Source: Oscillospiraceae bacterium
Lineage (GTDB): Bacteria; Bacillota; Clostridia; Oscillospirales; Oscillospiraceae
Direction of reading: 5' to 3'
DNA length: 12,676 bases
Assembly (NCBI GenBank): GCA_029067025.1
Contig: JAIEFH010000253.1
Span: 1-12,676 of the forward strand
Shown here: positions 1-7,195 of the stretch, in pieces
Numbering within the stretch: position 1 is the stretch's first letter
Layout of the letters: every line of letters starts with the position of its first letter
The notes under the pieces: generated by a model
The model's database searches: none
The model's input: the letters and a program-made list of their open reading frames with translations, nothing else
Told to the model about the DNA's origin: nothing
Position numbers and translations under genes: made by a program

Positions 1-400
1 GAGGGACGGGCACATTCCGGGGCGGGAACAGGGGGGCGTCCTCCCGCTTGCACCAGCTCTCCTTCAGCGTCCACAGGCAGTAGAAGTCCGCCCAGCCGCC
101 GTCAAACCGGGCCAGTTCGTCCGGGCTGAGCACGTAGGCGGGCAGGCCCGCCCGGCGGGGGCGGATCAGCTCCACGTCCACCCCCACAGGGTGGTCGGAC
201 AGGGCGCACAGAGCTATCCCCCCGCTGTGGGACAGGGAGAACCAGCGGTCGTCCAGCCCCCGGAAGAAGGGCTTCCCCCGGGGGGAGCGCTCCACCTGGG
301 GCAGGGAGTCCCAGCCCCAGCGCAGCCTGACCGCCGCCTTCAGCAGCGGCCAGACGAGCTGTCTGCCGTCGCCCCCCATTGCGCCGTAGATGACGGTCAT
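1..400 (-). CDS. Sfp-type 4'-phosphopantetheinyl transferase (3' end outside window)
   Basis: This enzyme family transfers the phosphopantetheine arm of coenzyme A to a conserved serine of acyl or peptidyl carrier proteins. I translated the minus strand from the ATG at 400. It stays open to the window edge, giving the first 133 residues of a protein that is usually about 220 long. The family motifs appear in order: GKPFF (42-46), SLSHSG (55-60), GVDVE (73-77) and WTLKESWCK (110-118). D75, E77 and E114 are the expected Mg2+ ligands. An upstream GAGGAGG ribosome site at good spacing supports the start, and a consensus-like promoter lies just before it. The motif set makes the family assignment firm. 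The physiological carrier protein cannot be told, because no NRPS, PKS or acpP gene lies in the window; it could serve fatty-acid ACP or a secondary-metabolite cluster. Confidence 0.9.
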   Translation of the reverse strand, partial: MTVIYGAMGGDGRQLVWPLLKAAVRLRWGWDSLPQVERSPRGKPFFRGLDDRWFSLSHSGGIALCALSDHPVGVDVELIRPRRAGLPAYVLSPDELARFDGGWADFYCLWTLKESWCKREDAPLFPPRNVPVP

Positions 401-428
401 GAAATCCCCTCCTCAGGCGGTTTTCTCC

Positions 429-457
429 ATTATAGCGCAGACGGGGGGCCGGTTCAA
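429..457 (-). promoter_or_regulatory. Predicted vegetative promoter of the phosphopantetheinyl transferase gene
   Basis: On the minus strand the sequence reads TTGAAC (457-452), a 17-base spacer, then TATAAT (434-429). This is a near-consensus housekeeping promoter. It implies transcription starting near 422 and a leader of about 22 bases before the ATG at 400. It suggests this gene is transcribed independently of the AraC gene upstream. Confidence 0.75.
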
Positions 458-479
458 GGGCGGACGGCTTGGGGTTGGC

Positions 480-1361
480 TTACTCGGCGGTTTTCTTGAC
501 CGCGACCAGCTCGATATAGCCTCTGGCGCCAACCGGCTCCAGCTGGATTTTGGGATTGCTGTTGTCCCAGGCATAACCGATGACGGAGGGATCGTATTTC
601 CCCTCGGCGTCCCAGATCTCCTGGATGGCTTTCCCATAGTCCTCCTCGGCAAAGGGTTCCCCCTGGAACATCAGATATTGGGCGGCGGGAAGCTCGATGA
701 CCTCGAATCCGTCGGGCACCACCCCGTCGTATTCCGTGGAGACCTCCGCGCCCTGGACATAGACGTTCTCCTTGGGGCTGCGGAGATGCTCGGGCAGCCA
801 CAGGCACACCGGCTCCCCGGAGATCGTCGGGATGCTTGTCAGCAGCCCCCACACGTCGCACCCGACCTCCGCGCTGTAGTCCCAGTAATTGTCGGCTTTG
901 ACGCCCCGCTTGACGATGACCTTCCTCGCGGGCTTGTTCACCACTTGAATAAAGACAGTTCTCATCGTTTCCATGTGATTGCTCCTTTCGTCCTTTTTCG
1001 ATTTGATGAGGTAAGGGACGAACAACGAGATCGGAACGGGATGGTTGGCGTATTCCTTCGGATTGAGGCCGAACTCAGCGCGAAACGCCCGCTGATAACC
1101 GTCCACGCTGCCAAAGCCGAGATCCATCGCCACATCCAGCACCTTGCAGGTTTCATCCCGGAGCCGCAGCGCCGACCTGCTGAGCTTCAGCCTGCGGATA
1201 TATTTCGCGGGGCTCATGCCGGTATACTGCTCAAAGAGCCGCCTGGCGTACCACGGGCTGAACAGCGAAGCGGCCGCCAAATCAGCGGGGGTGATCACCT
1301 CATCCAGATGGCCGCTGATATACCGCTGCATCCTGCGCACCGCTTCGATCCGCTCGTTCAT
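480..1361 (-). CDS. AraC-family regulator with C-terminal GyrI-like effector-binding domain
   Basis: A 293-residue DNA-binding regulator. Residues 1-108 form the double helix-turn-helix AraC/XylS domain; the second helix region contains LDVAMDLGFGSVDGYQRAFRA followed by FGLNPKEY, the family signature. After a linker (109-130), residues 131-290 resemble the GyrI-like/AraC_E_bind effector domain of the Rob and BmrR type, which binds small, often cationic or hydrophobic, ligands. The motif-bearing end is ELVAVKK near the C terminus. The HTH-first order is that of SoxS/Rob-like activators, not sugar-type AraC proteins. A GAGGTGAGG ribosome site precedes the ATG. It lies 78 bases downstream of the second AraC gene in the same direction and may be read through from it. 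Its target is not visible. Because GyrI-like domains often serve drug-responsive regulators, the nearby MATE exporter is a conceivable target, but that is inference. Confidence 0.88.
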   Translation of the reverse strand: MNERIEAVRRMQRYISGHLDEVITPADLAAASLFSPWYARRLFEQYTGMSPAKYIRRLKLSRSALRLRDETCKVLDVAMDLGFGSVDGYQRAFRAEFGLNPKEYANHPVPISLFVPYLIKSKKDERSNHMETMRTVFIQVVNKPARKVIVKRGVKADNYWDYSAEVGCDVWGLLTSIPTISGEPVCLWLPEHLRSPKENVYVQGAEVSTEYDGVVPDGFEVIELPAAQYLMFQGEPFAEEDYGKAIQEIWDAEGKYDPSVIGYAWDNSNPKIQLEPVGARGYIELVAVKKTAE

Positions 1362-1439
1362 CTGTCCTCACCTCACACACAAGATACCACAGGAACCAAT
1401 GGAAACGCTCGACGATATTTGCACAATTACAGGCCGCGC

Positions 1440-2315
1440 TCACAGCCCTGACTGGGCGGCCGCCCGGTACGCCAGCGGCGTCTTTCGGTATTTTTTCTGA
1501 AAAGCCCTGGTAAAGTAGGACTGATTATGAAAGCCGCAGTTCCCCGCGATGTCGATCACCTTGAAATTTGTCTCGGATAGCTGCTTTGCCGCCAGATCCA
1601 GGCGGTAGTTTACCAGATAGGCGTTGAAGCTCATCCCGGTGAACTCCTTGAACAGCTTCATGAAGTGGCTCTTGGAAAAGCCGCACTGCTCCGCCGCCTG
1701 TTCAATGGAGACGTCCCGGTCATAAAATTTTTGAATATAGTAAAGGGCGTTTTTCAGTCTGCTGTAGGACAGCCGCGAATCGCCGCCGCCGCTTGCGGCG
1801 CTGTATTGATTCATATAGTGGAGGAGCAGGAACAGGTTGGATTTGATCAGCAGCTCACGGGTGGAGTACGCGTCCTCCCGATGGGCCAGCAGGGACAGGA
1901 CGCAGGGGGTCACGGCCTGGCTGAACGGGGAGGCGGCGGGACAAAAGCAATCCATGCTTCGCTCCCCGTTCAAAAAGGGGAGGACGTATTTGCTGTAGCA
2001 GAGGTCGTCCTCAGAGCCTTGAAAAAGGGACGGGTGAAACATGATGTTGAAGTATTCCCCGCCCTCCGGGCCGGCCTGCTCGATGGAGTGGACCGCGTGG
2101 GGCAGGATCACGATCAGATCCCCGGCGCGGAGCTTGTATGCCCGGCCCCACAAGGTGACCTGGACCTGCCCCTCTTTGCAATAGATCAGCTCAAAATCGT
2201 CGTGCCAATGCAGGGGAAAGGAGGAAAACCACCCGGGGATTTTTACCCGGTAGACGCTGTAGGGGAAGGTAATCATTCCGTGTATTTTGGTCTCATGCAG
2301 CGGTGTGTGTTCCAT
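1440..2315 (-). CDS. AraC-family regulator with N-terminal cupin sensor
   Basis: A 291-residue regulator of the classic sugar-responsive layout. An N-terminal cupin/AraC-binding domain (about 20-100) carries the HWHDDFEL motif (36-43) typical of ligand-binding cupins, followed by GDLIVILPHAVH. A helical linker leads to a C-terminal double HTH (about 185-283) with IEQAAEQCGFSKSHFMKLFKE, then VIDIAGNCGFHNQSYFTRAFQKKY and the terminal TPLAYR. The ATG has a GGAGG site seven bases upstream. The gene diverges from the kinase-GH13-MATE operon across about 140 bases with overlapping promoters, so it is the likely activator of that operon and may repress itself. The ligand is unknown; an oligosaccharide is a guess based on the GH13 enzyme next door. 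Confidence 0.9.
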   Translation of the reverse strand: MEHTPLHETKIHGMITFPYSVYRVKIPGWFSSFPLHWHDDFELIYCKEGQVQVTLWGRAYKLRAGDLIVILPHAVHSIEQAGPEGGEYFNIMFHPSLFQGSEDDLCYSKYVLPFLNGERSMDCFCPAASPFSQAVTPCVLSLLAHREDAYSTRELLIKSNLFLLLHYMNQYSAASGGGDSRLSYSRLKNALYYIQKFYDRDVSIEQAAEQCGFSKSHFMKLFKEFTGMSFNAYLVNYRLDLAAKQLSETNFKVIDIAGNCGFHNQSYFTRAFQKKYRKTPLAYRAAAQSGL

Positions 2316-2387
2316 AAAATGCCTCCAAACGGCCGAATAGCCACCGAAAATAGGATTGTGTCAAAAAGGGAAGGGGATACTGCAAGA

Positions 2388-2416
2388 ATTATACAATAGA
2401 TAAGCGTATAATGCAA
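2388..2416 (-). promoter_or_regulatory. Predicted promoter of the cupin AraC gene
   Basis: The minus strand reads TTGCAT (2416-2411), a 17-base spacer, then TATAAT (2393-2388). This predicts transcription from about 2381 and a leader of about 65 bases. Its -35 box overlaps the -10 box of the opposite operon promoter by two bases (2411-2412). A second, weaker option is TTGACA at 2364-2359, which lacks a good -10. Confidence 0.65.
2407..2412 (+). promoter_or_regulatory. Predicted -10 box of the kinase-GH13-MATE operon; no clear -35
   Basis: A perfect TATAAT lies 45 bases before the first start codon. The hexamer 17 bases upstream (2384-2389, AAGAAT) is a poor -35, which is what an activator-dependent promoter looks like. 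The hexamer TGCAAG occurs at 2381-2386 and again at 2412-2417, 31 bases apart (about three helical turns), so the two copies could be half-sites for an AraC-type protein. The operator role is inference. Confidence 0.5.
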
Positions 2417-2443
2417 GTTAAGCGGGCGCCGCAAATCGGAACC

Positions 2444-2449
2444 GGAGGG
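2444..2449 (+). promoter_or_regulatory. Ribosome binding site that fixes the kinase start
   Basis: GGAGGG ends eight bases before the ATG at 2458. The in-frame GTG at 2449 overlaps this element and so cannot use it. The ATG at 2458 is therefore preferred. Confidence 0.7.
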
Positions 2450-2457
2450 TGGCGGGC

Positions 2458-3000
2458 ATGGACAAAAGGATGGCCGTAAACGGAAGGGAATATGACATAC
2501 TGCGATTATTGGGGAAGGGGAAGGGCGGATACTCCTATCTGGCGGATGACGGGACAAGACAATATGTGTTGAAACAGATCCACCACGAGCCCTGCTCCTA
2601 TTACCAGTTCGGGAACAAGCTTGAGGCGGAACTCAACGATTATCACCGGCTCAGGAAGTTGGGAATCCGAATGCCCGCCATGATCGACGTCGACAGGGAG
2701 CATGAGCGCATTCTGAAGGAATTCATTGACGGGGATACCATTTACGACTTGGTCCTGCGGGATCAGATGAAATCCGCCTACGTTGACCAGCTGCGCGGTA
2801 TGTGCGCCCTGCTCTATGCCGCGCATATGAATATAGACTATTTTCCCACAAATTTTGTGGTGCGGGACGGAGAAATTTATTACATTGATTTTGAGTGCAA
2901 CGAGTACATGGAGGAGTGGAATTTTGAACATTGGGGCGTGAACTATTGGTCAAAGACGCCCGAATTCCTGCAATATGTAAAGGAACACCAATCACGCTGA
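2458..3000 (+). CDS. Small protein-kinase-fold protein (Ser/Thr or RIO/Bud32-like kinase)
   Basis: A 180-residue protein with a minimal protein-kinase fold. A glycine-rich loop GKGKGGYSY lies at 19-27 and an ATP-anchoring lysine, K39, in VLKQI. The catalytic-loop equivalent is HMNIDYFPTN (123-132), where D127 and N132 have the spacing of HRDxxxxN. The metal-binding DFG is replaced by DFE at D144. All key catalytic residues are present, but the C-lobe after the DFE motif is only about 35 residues, so the activation segment and substrate lobe of a full Ser/Thr kinase are missing. This compactness resembles RIO, Bud32 and LPS-core kinases. It could phosphorylate a protein, a sugar or another small molecule. 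The next gene, a GH13 enzyme, starts 18 bases downstream, so the two are almost certainly co-transcribed. Kinase fold is well supported; the substrate is unknown. Confidence 0.8.
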   Translation: MDKRMAVNGREYDILRLLGKGKGGYSYLADDGTRQYVLKQIHHEPCSYYQFGNKLEAELNDYHRLRKLGIRMPAMIDVDREHERILKEFIDGDTIYDLVLRDQMKSAYVDQLRGMCALLYAAHMNIDYFPTNFVVRDGEIYYIDFECNEYMEEWNFEHWGVNYWSKTPEFLQYVKEHQSR

Positions 3001-3018
3001 CCGCGGAGGGGGATTACG

Positions 3019-4737
3019 ATGGAATACGCTGCAATCAGACATTTTGCGGACAAACGATACTGCTATGCGGCGGAGAAAGGGCGCTTTCTGGTCAGGCTTG
3101 AGACGAAAAAAGGGGACGCGGCCAAGGTGACCCTTCACGGGCAGGAGAAGTATCTGCCGATTAAATTTATGGATACCAGGCGCGCGTGGGGGATGGAGAT
3201 CGCCTGCTCGGACGATTACAGGGATTATTACGAGGCGGTGATCGACATTGATGTGGTCTGCCTCCGATATTTCTTTGAAATTCAGGATACAGCGGGAAAT
3301 GTGACCTATTACGGCAACCACAATTTCTACGACGAATGCGTGACCGACGTAGACAGGATGTTTGACTGTCCCCAGACCCTCCGGGAGGAGGAGATCTTTG
3401 AGCTGCCCGCCTGGGCGAAAAACAAGGTGGTCTATCAGATTTTCCCGTCCCGGTTCGCTACGGACAAGGACGTCCCGGAGGAGGTCTGGTATCAGGCGCC
3501 CATTGGGCATAAAGCCGACCTGAAGGGTTCCCTCCGTGGGATCATCAACCACCTGGACTACATCAAGGAGCTGGGCGCGGACATTCTCTATATGACGCCG
3601 ATTTTCAGCTCCAATTCCAGCCATAAGTATAATATTGACGATTATTACCGCATCGACCCGTCCTTTGGAACCAAGGAGGACTTGAAGGAGCTGGTGAGCA
3701 GGGCTCACGCTCTGGGGATGTATGTGATTCTGGACGGCGTGTTCAACCACTCGTCCTGGGACTTTTTCGCCTTCAAGGACATCAGGGAGAAGGGGGCGGA
3801 ATCAAAGTATCTGGACTGGTATTATATCCAGGAGTTCCCGCTGGTGATGGAGTGGGGCAAGCGGCCCAGCTATAAGACCTTCAGCTATGCCGCCCCCATG
3901 CCGAAGCTGAACCTGCGGAACAGGGAGACGGCGGACTATTTCATCGACGTGGCCTGCTACTGGATCAGGGAATGCGGCATCGACGGCTGGCGGCTGGACG
4001 TGGCGGATGAGGTCAGCCACGCGTTCTGGAAGCGGTTCCGGCGGGAGATCCGCGCGGTGAAGCGGGACGCCCTGATCGTCGGCGAGATCTGGCACTTTGC
4101 CGGCGACTTTTTGGAGGGCGACGAGTGGGACAGCATCATGAATTACCAGTTCTATTACGCGGTGCGGGATCTGATCGTGTCGGAAAAAACCGGCGCCGGC
4201 TCCTTTGTGAACTGTCTCAGCTTTATGAAGGGAAATTTGAATCAGGCGCTGGACGGGTATCTGTGGAATTTTATCGACAGCCATGACACGGCCAGATTTT
4301 TGCATAACGTTGGAAATGACTGCAATAAGCAGAAGCTGGCGGCGGCGCTCCAGCTCCTGCTCCCCGGTATGCCCATGATCTACTACGGCGACGAGGTGGC
4401 CATGGAGGGCGGGCATGACCCGGACTGCCGGCGGGGGATGCTCTGGGACGAGGGCAGGCAGAACCGGGAAATGCTGGACTATTACCAGACCCTGATCCGG
4501 ATCCGGCACGAGTACGCGGTTTTGACGCAGGGCGAGCTCACAGCCCAGCACGCGGACGACGAAACCGGGCTCATTACCATGGAACGGCGGCTGGGGGATC
4601 AGCGCCTGACCGTCCTGTTCCACACGAGGGCGGGAACCGCCGAGCTGCCGGAGCTGAAGGGCAGGAAAAACCTTGTGGACGGCCAGCGCTTTTCGGGGCG
4701 CCTGGGGGACTACGAAGCGGCGGTGCTTGCGGAATAA
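3019..4737 (+). CDS. GH13 alpha-amylase-family enzyme, neopullulanase/cyclomaltodextrinase type
   Basis: A 572-residue glycoside hydrolase. Residues 1-125 form an N-terminal beta-rich domain like the CBM34 module of neopullulanases. The (beta/alpha)8 barrel begins at WAKNKVVYQIFPSRF (132-146). The conserved GH13 regions are all present: DGVFNH (239-244), GWRLDVADEV with nucleophile D327, GEIWH with acid/base E356, and FIDSHDT with transition-state stabiliser D423. MPKLN (294-298) is the region V signature of the neopullulanase/cyclomaltodextrinase subfamily (GH13_20). A short beta-sandwich C domain ends the protein. There is no signal peptide, so it should act in the cytoplasm on short alpha-glucans, cyclodextrins or pullulan fragments. 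An AGGGGG ribosome site sits six bases before the ATG. The genes on either side are a kinase and a MATE exporter; no sugar ABC transporter is nearby, which is unusual for this enzyme type. Confidence 0.95.
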   Translation: MEYAAIRHFADKRYCYAAEKGRFLVRLETKKGDAAKVTLHGQEKYLPIKFMDTRRAWGMEIACSDDYRDYYEAVIDIDVVCLRYFFEIQDTAGNVTYYGNHNFYDECVTDVDRMFDCPQTLREEEIFELPAWAKNKVVYQIFPSRFATDKDVPEEVWYQAPIGHKADLKGSLRGIINHLDYIKELGADILYMTPIFSSNSSHKYNIDDYYRIDPSFGTKEDLKELVSRAHALGMYVILDGVFNHSSWDFFAFKDIREKGAESKYLDWYYIQEFPLVMEWGKRPSYKTFSYAAPMPKLNLRNRETADYFIDVACYWIRECGIDGWRLDVADEVSHAFWKRFRREIRAVKRDALIVGEIWHFAGDFLEGDEWDSIMNYQFYYAVRDLIVSEKTGAGSFVNCLSFMKGNLNQALDGYLWNFIDSHDTARFLHNVGNDCNKQKLAAALQLLLPGMPMIYYGDEVAMEGGHDPDCRRGMLWDEGRQNREMLDYYQTLIRIRHEYAVLTQGELTAQHADDETGLITMERRLGDQRLTVLFHTRAGTAELPELKGRKNLVDGQRFSGRLGDYEAAVLAE

Positions 4738-4778
4738 AACGGGGGAGCCGGAAGAAAAAGCGGGGGTCGGAGAACGTG

Positions 4779-6110
4779 ATGCAGAGTTCTACAAAATCAT
4801 TTACAAAACTGTACATCCCCATCGCGCTGGAGACCCTGTGCTATATGCTGGCGGGGATGGTGGATACCATCATGCTGTCCTCCGTGGGGGACAACGCGGT
4901 GGGCGCGGTGGGGACCGCGAATACCTATATCAACGTTTTTATCATCATGTTCAGCGTCGTGTCGTCCGGCATGATCGCCGTCATGACGCAGTACATCGGG
5001 GCGAACCGGGTCGGGGTGGCCTATCAGGCCAGACAGCTGGGGACTGTGTTCAACCTGGGCGTCGGCATTGTGCTTGCCGTCTTTTTGGCCGCCTGTTCGG
5101 AGGGGATTTTGAATGCCGTGGGCGTGGCGCCGCTGCTGATGGATTACGCCAAAACATATCTCAGAATTGTGGGCGGATTTTGCTTCTTAAACGCTATGCT
5201 CCCCATCTTTTCCAGCTATTTGAGGGCCTTTGGACACACCCGGGAGCCGCTGGTCGCCTCACTGCTGTCCAATGCTGTGAATTTGGGCCTCAACGCGCTC
5301 TTTTTGTTCGGGTTCCGCTGGGGCGTGGCGGGGGTGGCCATTGCCACGGTCATCTCAAGGGCGCTGAATTTGGTCATCATTGTGGTGGCCGCGAAGCTTT
5401 TAATCAAAGCGAATGAGGATCCGGAGCGGCTGAAAAACAGCGAGGTCTTTGTTCAGATCATCAAGGTGGGCCTGCCCTCAGCCCTGGAGACCGCCCTGTA
5501 CAATGTGGCGATGACGCTGACCATCCGGTTTTTGAATCAAATGGATGAGGCGGGGCTGAATGTGACGGCCAGGGCATACGCGTCCCAGATCGCCAATTTC
5601 TCCTTTTGCGTCGGCGCGGCGCTGGCACAGGCCAACGCCATTATGACGGGGTGGCGGATTGGCGAAGGGGACTATGAGGCCTGTGACAAGGGCACCAAAA
5701 AAGCCGCCTGCATCAGTATCTGCGTGGCGGCGGGGTTGGAAGCCATATTCGCGCTGAGCGCGGACCATCTGATCCGGCTGTTTACGGACGACCCGGAGAT
5801 GATCGCCCTGGTGGGGAAGCTGCTGGCCATTGATATTATCCTGGAAGTGGGGCGCGCGACGAATCTGGTGTTCGGCCAGGCCCTCAAGACCAGCGGAGAC
5901 GCCCTGTTTACCACCATCATCGGGGTGGTGTTCATGTATCTATGCATGGTGGGCGGCACCTGGTTCTTTGGGATCCACCTGGGGCTTATGGCGGTGGGCG
6001 CTTACATCGGGCTTGCCGGCGACGAGTGCGTGCGCGCAATATGTATGTTCCTGCGCTGGCAGTCGGGCAAGTGGAAAACCAAGGGCTTTATCAAGCATGA
6101 GGCGTGCTGA
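4779..6110 (+). CDS. MATE-family efflux transporter
   Basis: A 443-residue integral membrane protein with the two-fold repeat of the MATE (multidrug and toxic compound extrusion) family, about twelve helices in all. The N-lobe covers about 1-205. Its first helix holds ALETLCYMLAGMVDTIMLSSVG-type sequence, and the matching C-lobe start is GLPSALETALYNVAMTL (231-247). The conserved FGHTREP loop (151-157) after helix 4 and the late FGQALKTSGDA segment (365-375) are typical. MATE proteins export drugs, toxins or metabolites in exchange for Na+ or H+. GGAG six bases upstream selects the ATG at 4779 over the adjoining GTG at 4776. The gene begins 41 bases after the GH13 stop and is the last gene before a strong terminator, so it is part of the operon. 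The export substrate is unknown. Confidence 0.93.
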   Translation: MQSSTKSFTKLYIPIALETLCYMLAGMVDTIMLSSVGDNAVGAVGTANTYINVFIIMFSVVSSGMIAVMTQYIGANRVGVAYQARQLGTVFNLGVGIVLAVFLAACSEGILNAVGVAPLLMDYAKTYLRIVGGFCFLNAMLPIFSSYLRAFGHTREPLVASLLSNAVNLGLNALFLFGFRWGVAGVAIATVISRALNLVIIVVAAKLLIKANEDPERLKNSEVFVQIIKVGLPSALETALYNVAMTLTIRFLNQMDEAGLNVTARAYASQIANFSFCVGAALAQANAIMTGWRIGEGDYEACDKGTKKAACISICVAAGLEAIFALSADHLIRLFTDDPEMIALVGKLLAIDIILEVGRATNLVFGQALKTSGDALFTTIIGVVFMYLCMVGGTWFFGIHLGLMAVGAYIGLAGDECVRAICMFLRWQSGKWKTKGFIKHEAC

Positions 6111-6188
6111 GACGGGTCTGTCAGCCCCCGTGGCGGCGGCTGCTGGCAGCCGTTCCGCCTCAGCCGGCTCTATATACCCCCCTGAAAA

Positions 6189-6217
6189 GGCCGCCCCGGA
6201 AGGGGCGGCCTTGTTTT
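6189..6217 (+). terminator. Strong intrinsic terminator of the kinase-GH13-MATE operon
   Basis: A perfect 9-bp stem, GGCCGCCCC (6189-6197) and GGGGCGGCC (6202-6210), closes a GGAA tetraloop and is followed by TTGTTTT. On the opposite strand the hairpin is followed by TTTTCAGG. It lies just beyond the stop of the convergent deacetylase gene, so it probably serves both operons. Confidence 0.88.
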
Positions 6218-6998
6218 AGGCTCCGCCGGGGCACTGGCGCCCGGTGTGGTCGATGGAATAGTCCTGGCCGCAGGTGCCGGGTACGATCAGCTGGGAGATG
6301 GGCACGAAGGTGTACCCCTGCTGCAAAAGCGACTCGATGATGCCGGGCAGGGCCTCCGGGGTGTGGAGGGCGGCGTTGTGGAACAGCACGATGGAGCCCG
6401 GCTGCACCTTGGAGGTGACCCGCTTGGTGATTTCGGCGGCGGACAGATCCTTCCAGTCCAGGCTGTCCACGTCCCACTGAATGGGCTCGATGCCCATGGA
6501 GCGCACGGCATTGATGACGTGGTCGTCGTACTCGCCGTAGGGACAGCGGAACAGGGTGGGCCGCACCCCCGTCACCCCCTCGATTTTATCCCCGCAGGCG
6601 TTCAGGTCGGCGATGATCTCCTCTGAGGAAAGGCTGTTGAAGTGGGCGTGGGTGTTGGAGTGGCTCATCACCTCATGGCCCGCGTCGGACAGCGCCTTTA
6701 CCGATTCTGGGTATTTGTCCACCCACTCCCCCACCACAAAAAAGGTGGCCTTGATATTGTACTTGCCCAGAATGTCGATGAGCTGCTGGGTGTCCTCGTT
6801 GCCCCAGGCGGCGTCAAAGCTGATGGACAGCACCTTGTAGTCCTTCTGCACACAGTAGATGGGCAGCTGCCGGGTGGACGCCGACGCCCCCACCACCGCC
6901 GGGTGGTTCACCACCCAGAACATCAGCGCCGCTGCCAGGACGCAGGCCAATCCGGCAATTACCTTCCGGCGCAGGTAAATGATCTTGGTTCTGTTCAT
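6216..6998 (-). CDS. Membrane-anchored polysaccharide deacetylase (NodB/CE4, PdaB-like)
   Basis: A 260-residue protein with a positively charged start and a hydrophobic helix (about 12-31) that is a signal anchor or signal peptide. A NodB-homology domain spans about 55-235. Motif 1 reads SFDAAWG (60-66), keeping the catalytic-base D62 but with Ala where most family members have the metal-binding second Asp. Motif 2 is HSNTH (113-117) with both metal-binding histidines, motif 3 is RCPYGEY (151-157), motif 4 is DVDSLDW (176-182) and motif 5 includes LFHN (205-208). The AAWG form of motif 1 is seen in the sporulation protein PdaB and its clostridial relatives, so a role in spore cortex or cell-wall glycan modification is likely. 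The start at 6998 is chosen for its GGAGGGG site five bases upstream. The frame is open 76 codons further, but that stretch crosses a hairpin and lacks a signal. Confidence 0.88.
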   Translation of the reverse strand: MNRTKIIYLRRKVIAGLACVLAAALMFWVVNHPAVVGASASTRQLPIYCVQKDYKVLSISFDAAWGNEDTQQLIDILGKYNIKATFFVVGEWVDKYPESVKALSDAGHEVMSHSNTHAHFNSLSSEEIIADLNACGDKIEGVTGVRPTLFRCPYGEYDDHVINAVRSMGIEPIQWDVDSLDWKDLSAAEITKRVTSKVQPGSIVLFHNAALHTPEALPGIIESLLQQGYTFVPISQLIVPGTCGQDYSIDHTGRQCPGGA

Positions 6999-7069
6999 AT
7001 AGACCCCTCCAAAGCTGGATTTGTACCACTTTATGCGAAGGGGGGCTTTTTCATGTTTTGAATGTAAAC

Positions 7070-7096
7070 AGGCTCCGCGCCGGTGGCGCGGAGCCT
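7070..7096 (-). terminator. Perfect 11-bp hairpin, probable terminator of the lipoprotein gene
   Basis: AGGCTCCGCGC (7070-7080) pairs fully with GCGCGGAGCCT (7086-7096) around a 5-base loop. It lies about 100 bases past the stop of the lipoprotein gene and before the deacetylase gene. The base run after it on the minus strand (GTTTACATT) is a weak T-tract, so termination efficiency is uncertain. The 99 bases between the hairpin and 7196 hold no gene that I can support. Confidence 0.5.
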
Positions 7097-7195
7097 GTGC
7101 TTTTGCGAAGCATCCTTGCAATTCCCAACGGCGGATACGCCATGAGCGGCTGATTGTTCGCCCTCGATACTGCCATGTAAGTACACACTGCAATA

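Noticed and set aside
390..1451. A 353-codon plus-strand open frame over the first AraC gene
   Set aside because: It is antisense to a well-supported regulator and to the phosphopantetheinyl transferase start, with no recognisable domain. High G+C content explains the open frame.
1665..2399. A 244-codon plus-strand open frame over the cupin AraC gene
   Set aside because: It is a shadow of a gene whose cupin and double HTH motifs are clear, and it runs through the shared promoter region.
2449..2457. GTG start for the kinase at 2449
   Set aside because: The codon overlaps the ribosome binding site itself; the ATG at 2458 has proper spacing.
2992..3750. A 252-codon minus-strand open frame over the GH13 gene; a similar one lies at 3802-4623
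   Set aside because: Both are antisense to an enzyme with all GH13 catalytic regions, and neither has a domain or start signal.
7097..7195. Possible tRNA or small RNA between the lipoprotein stop and the hairpin
   Set aside because: I found no cloverleaf, no T-loop consensus and no promoter-terminator pair, only the single hairpin at 7070-7096.
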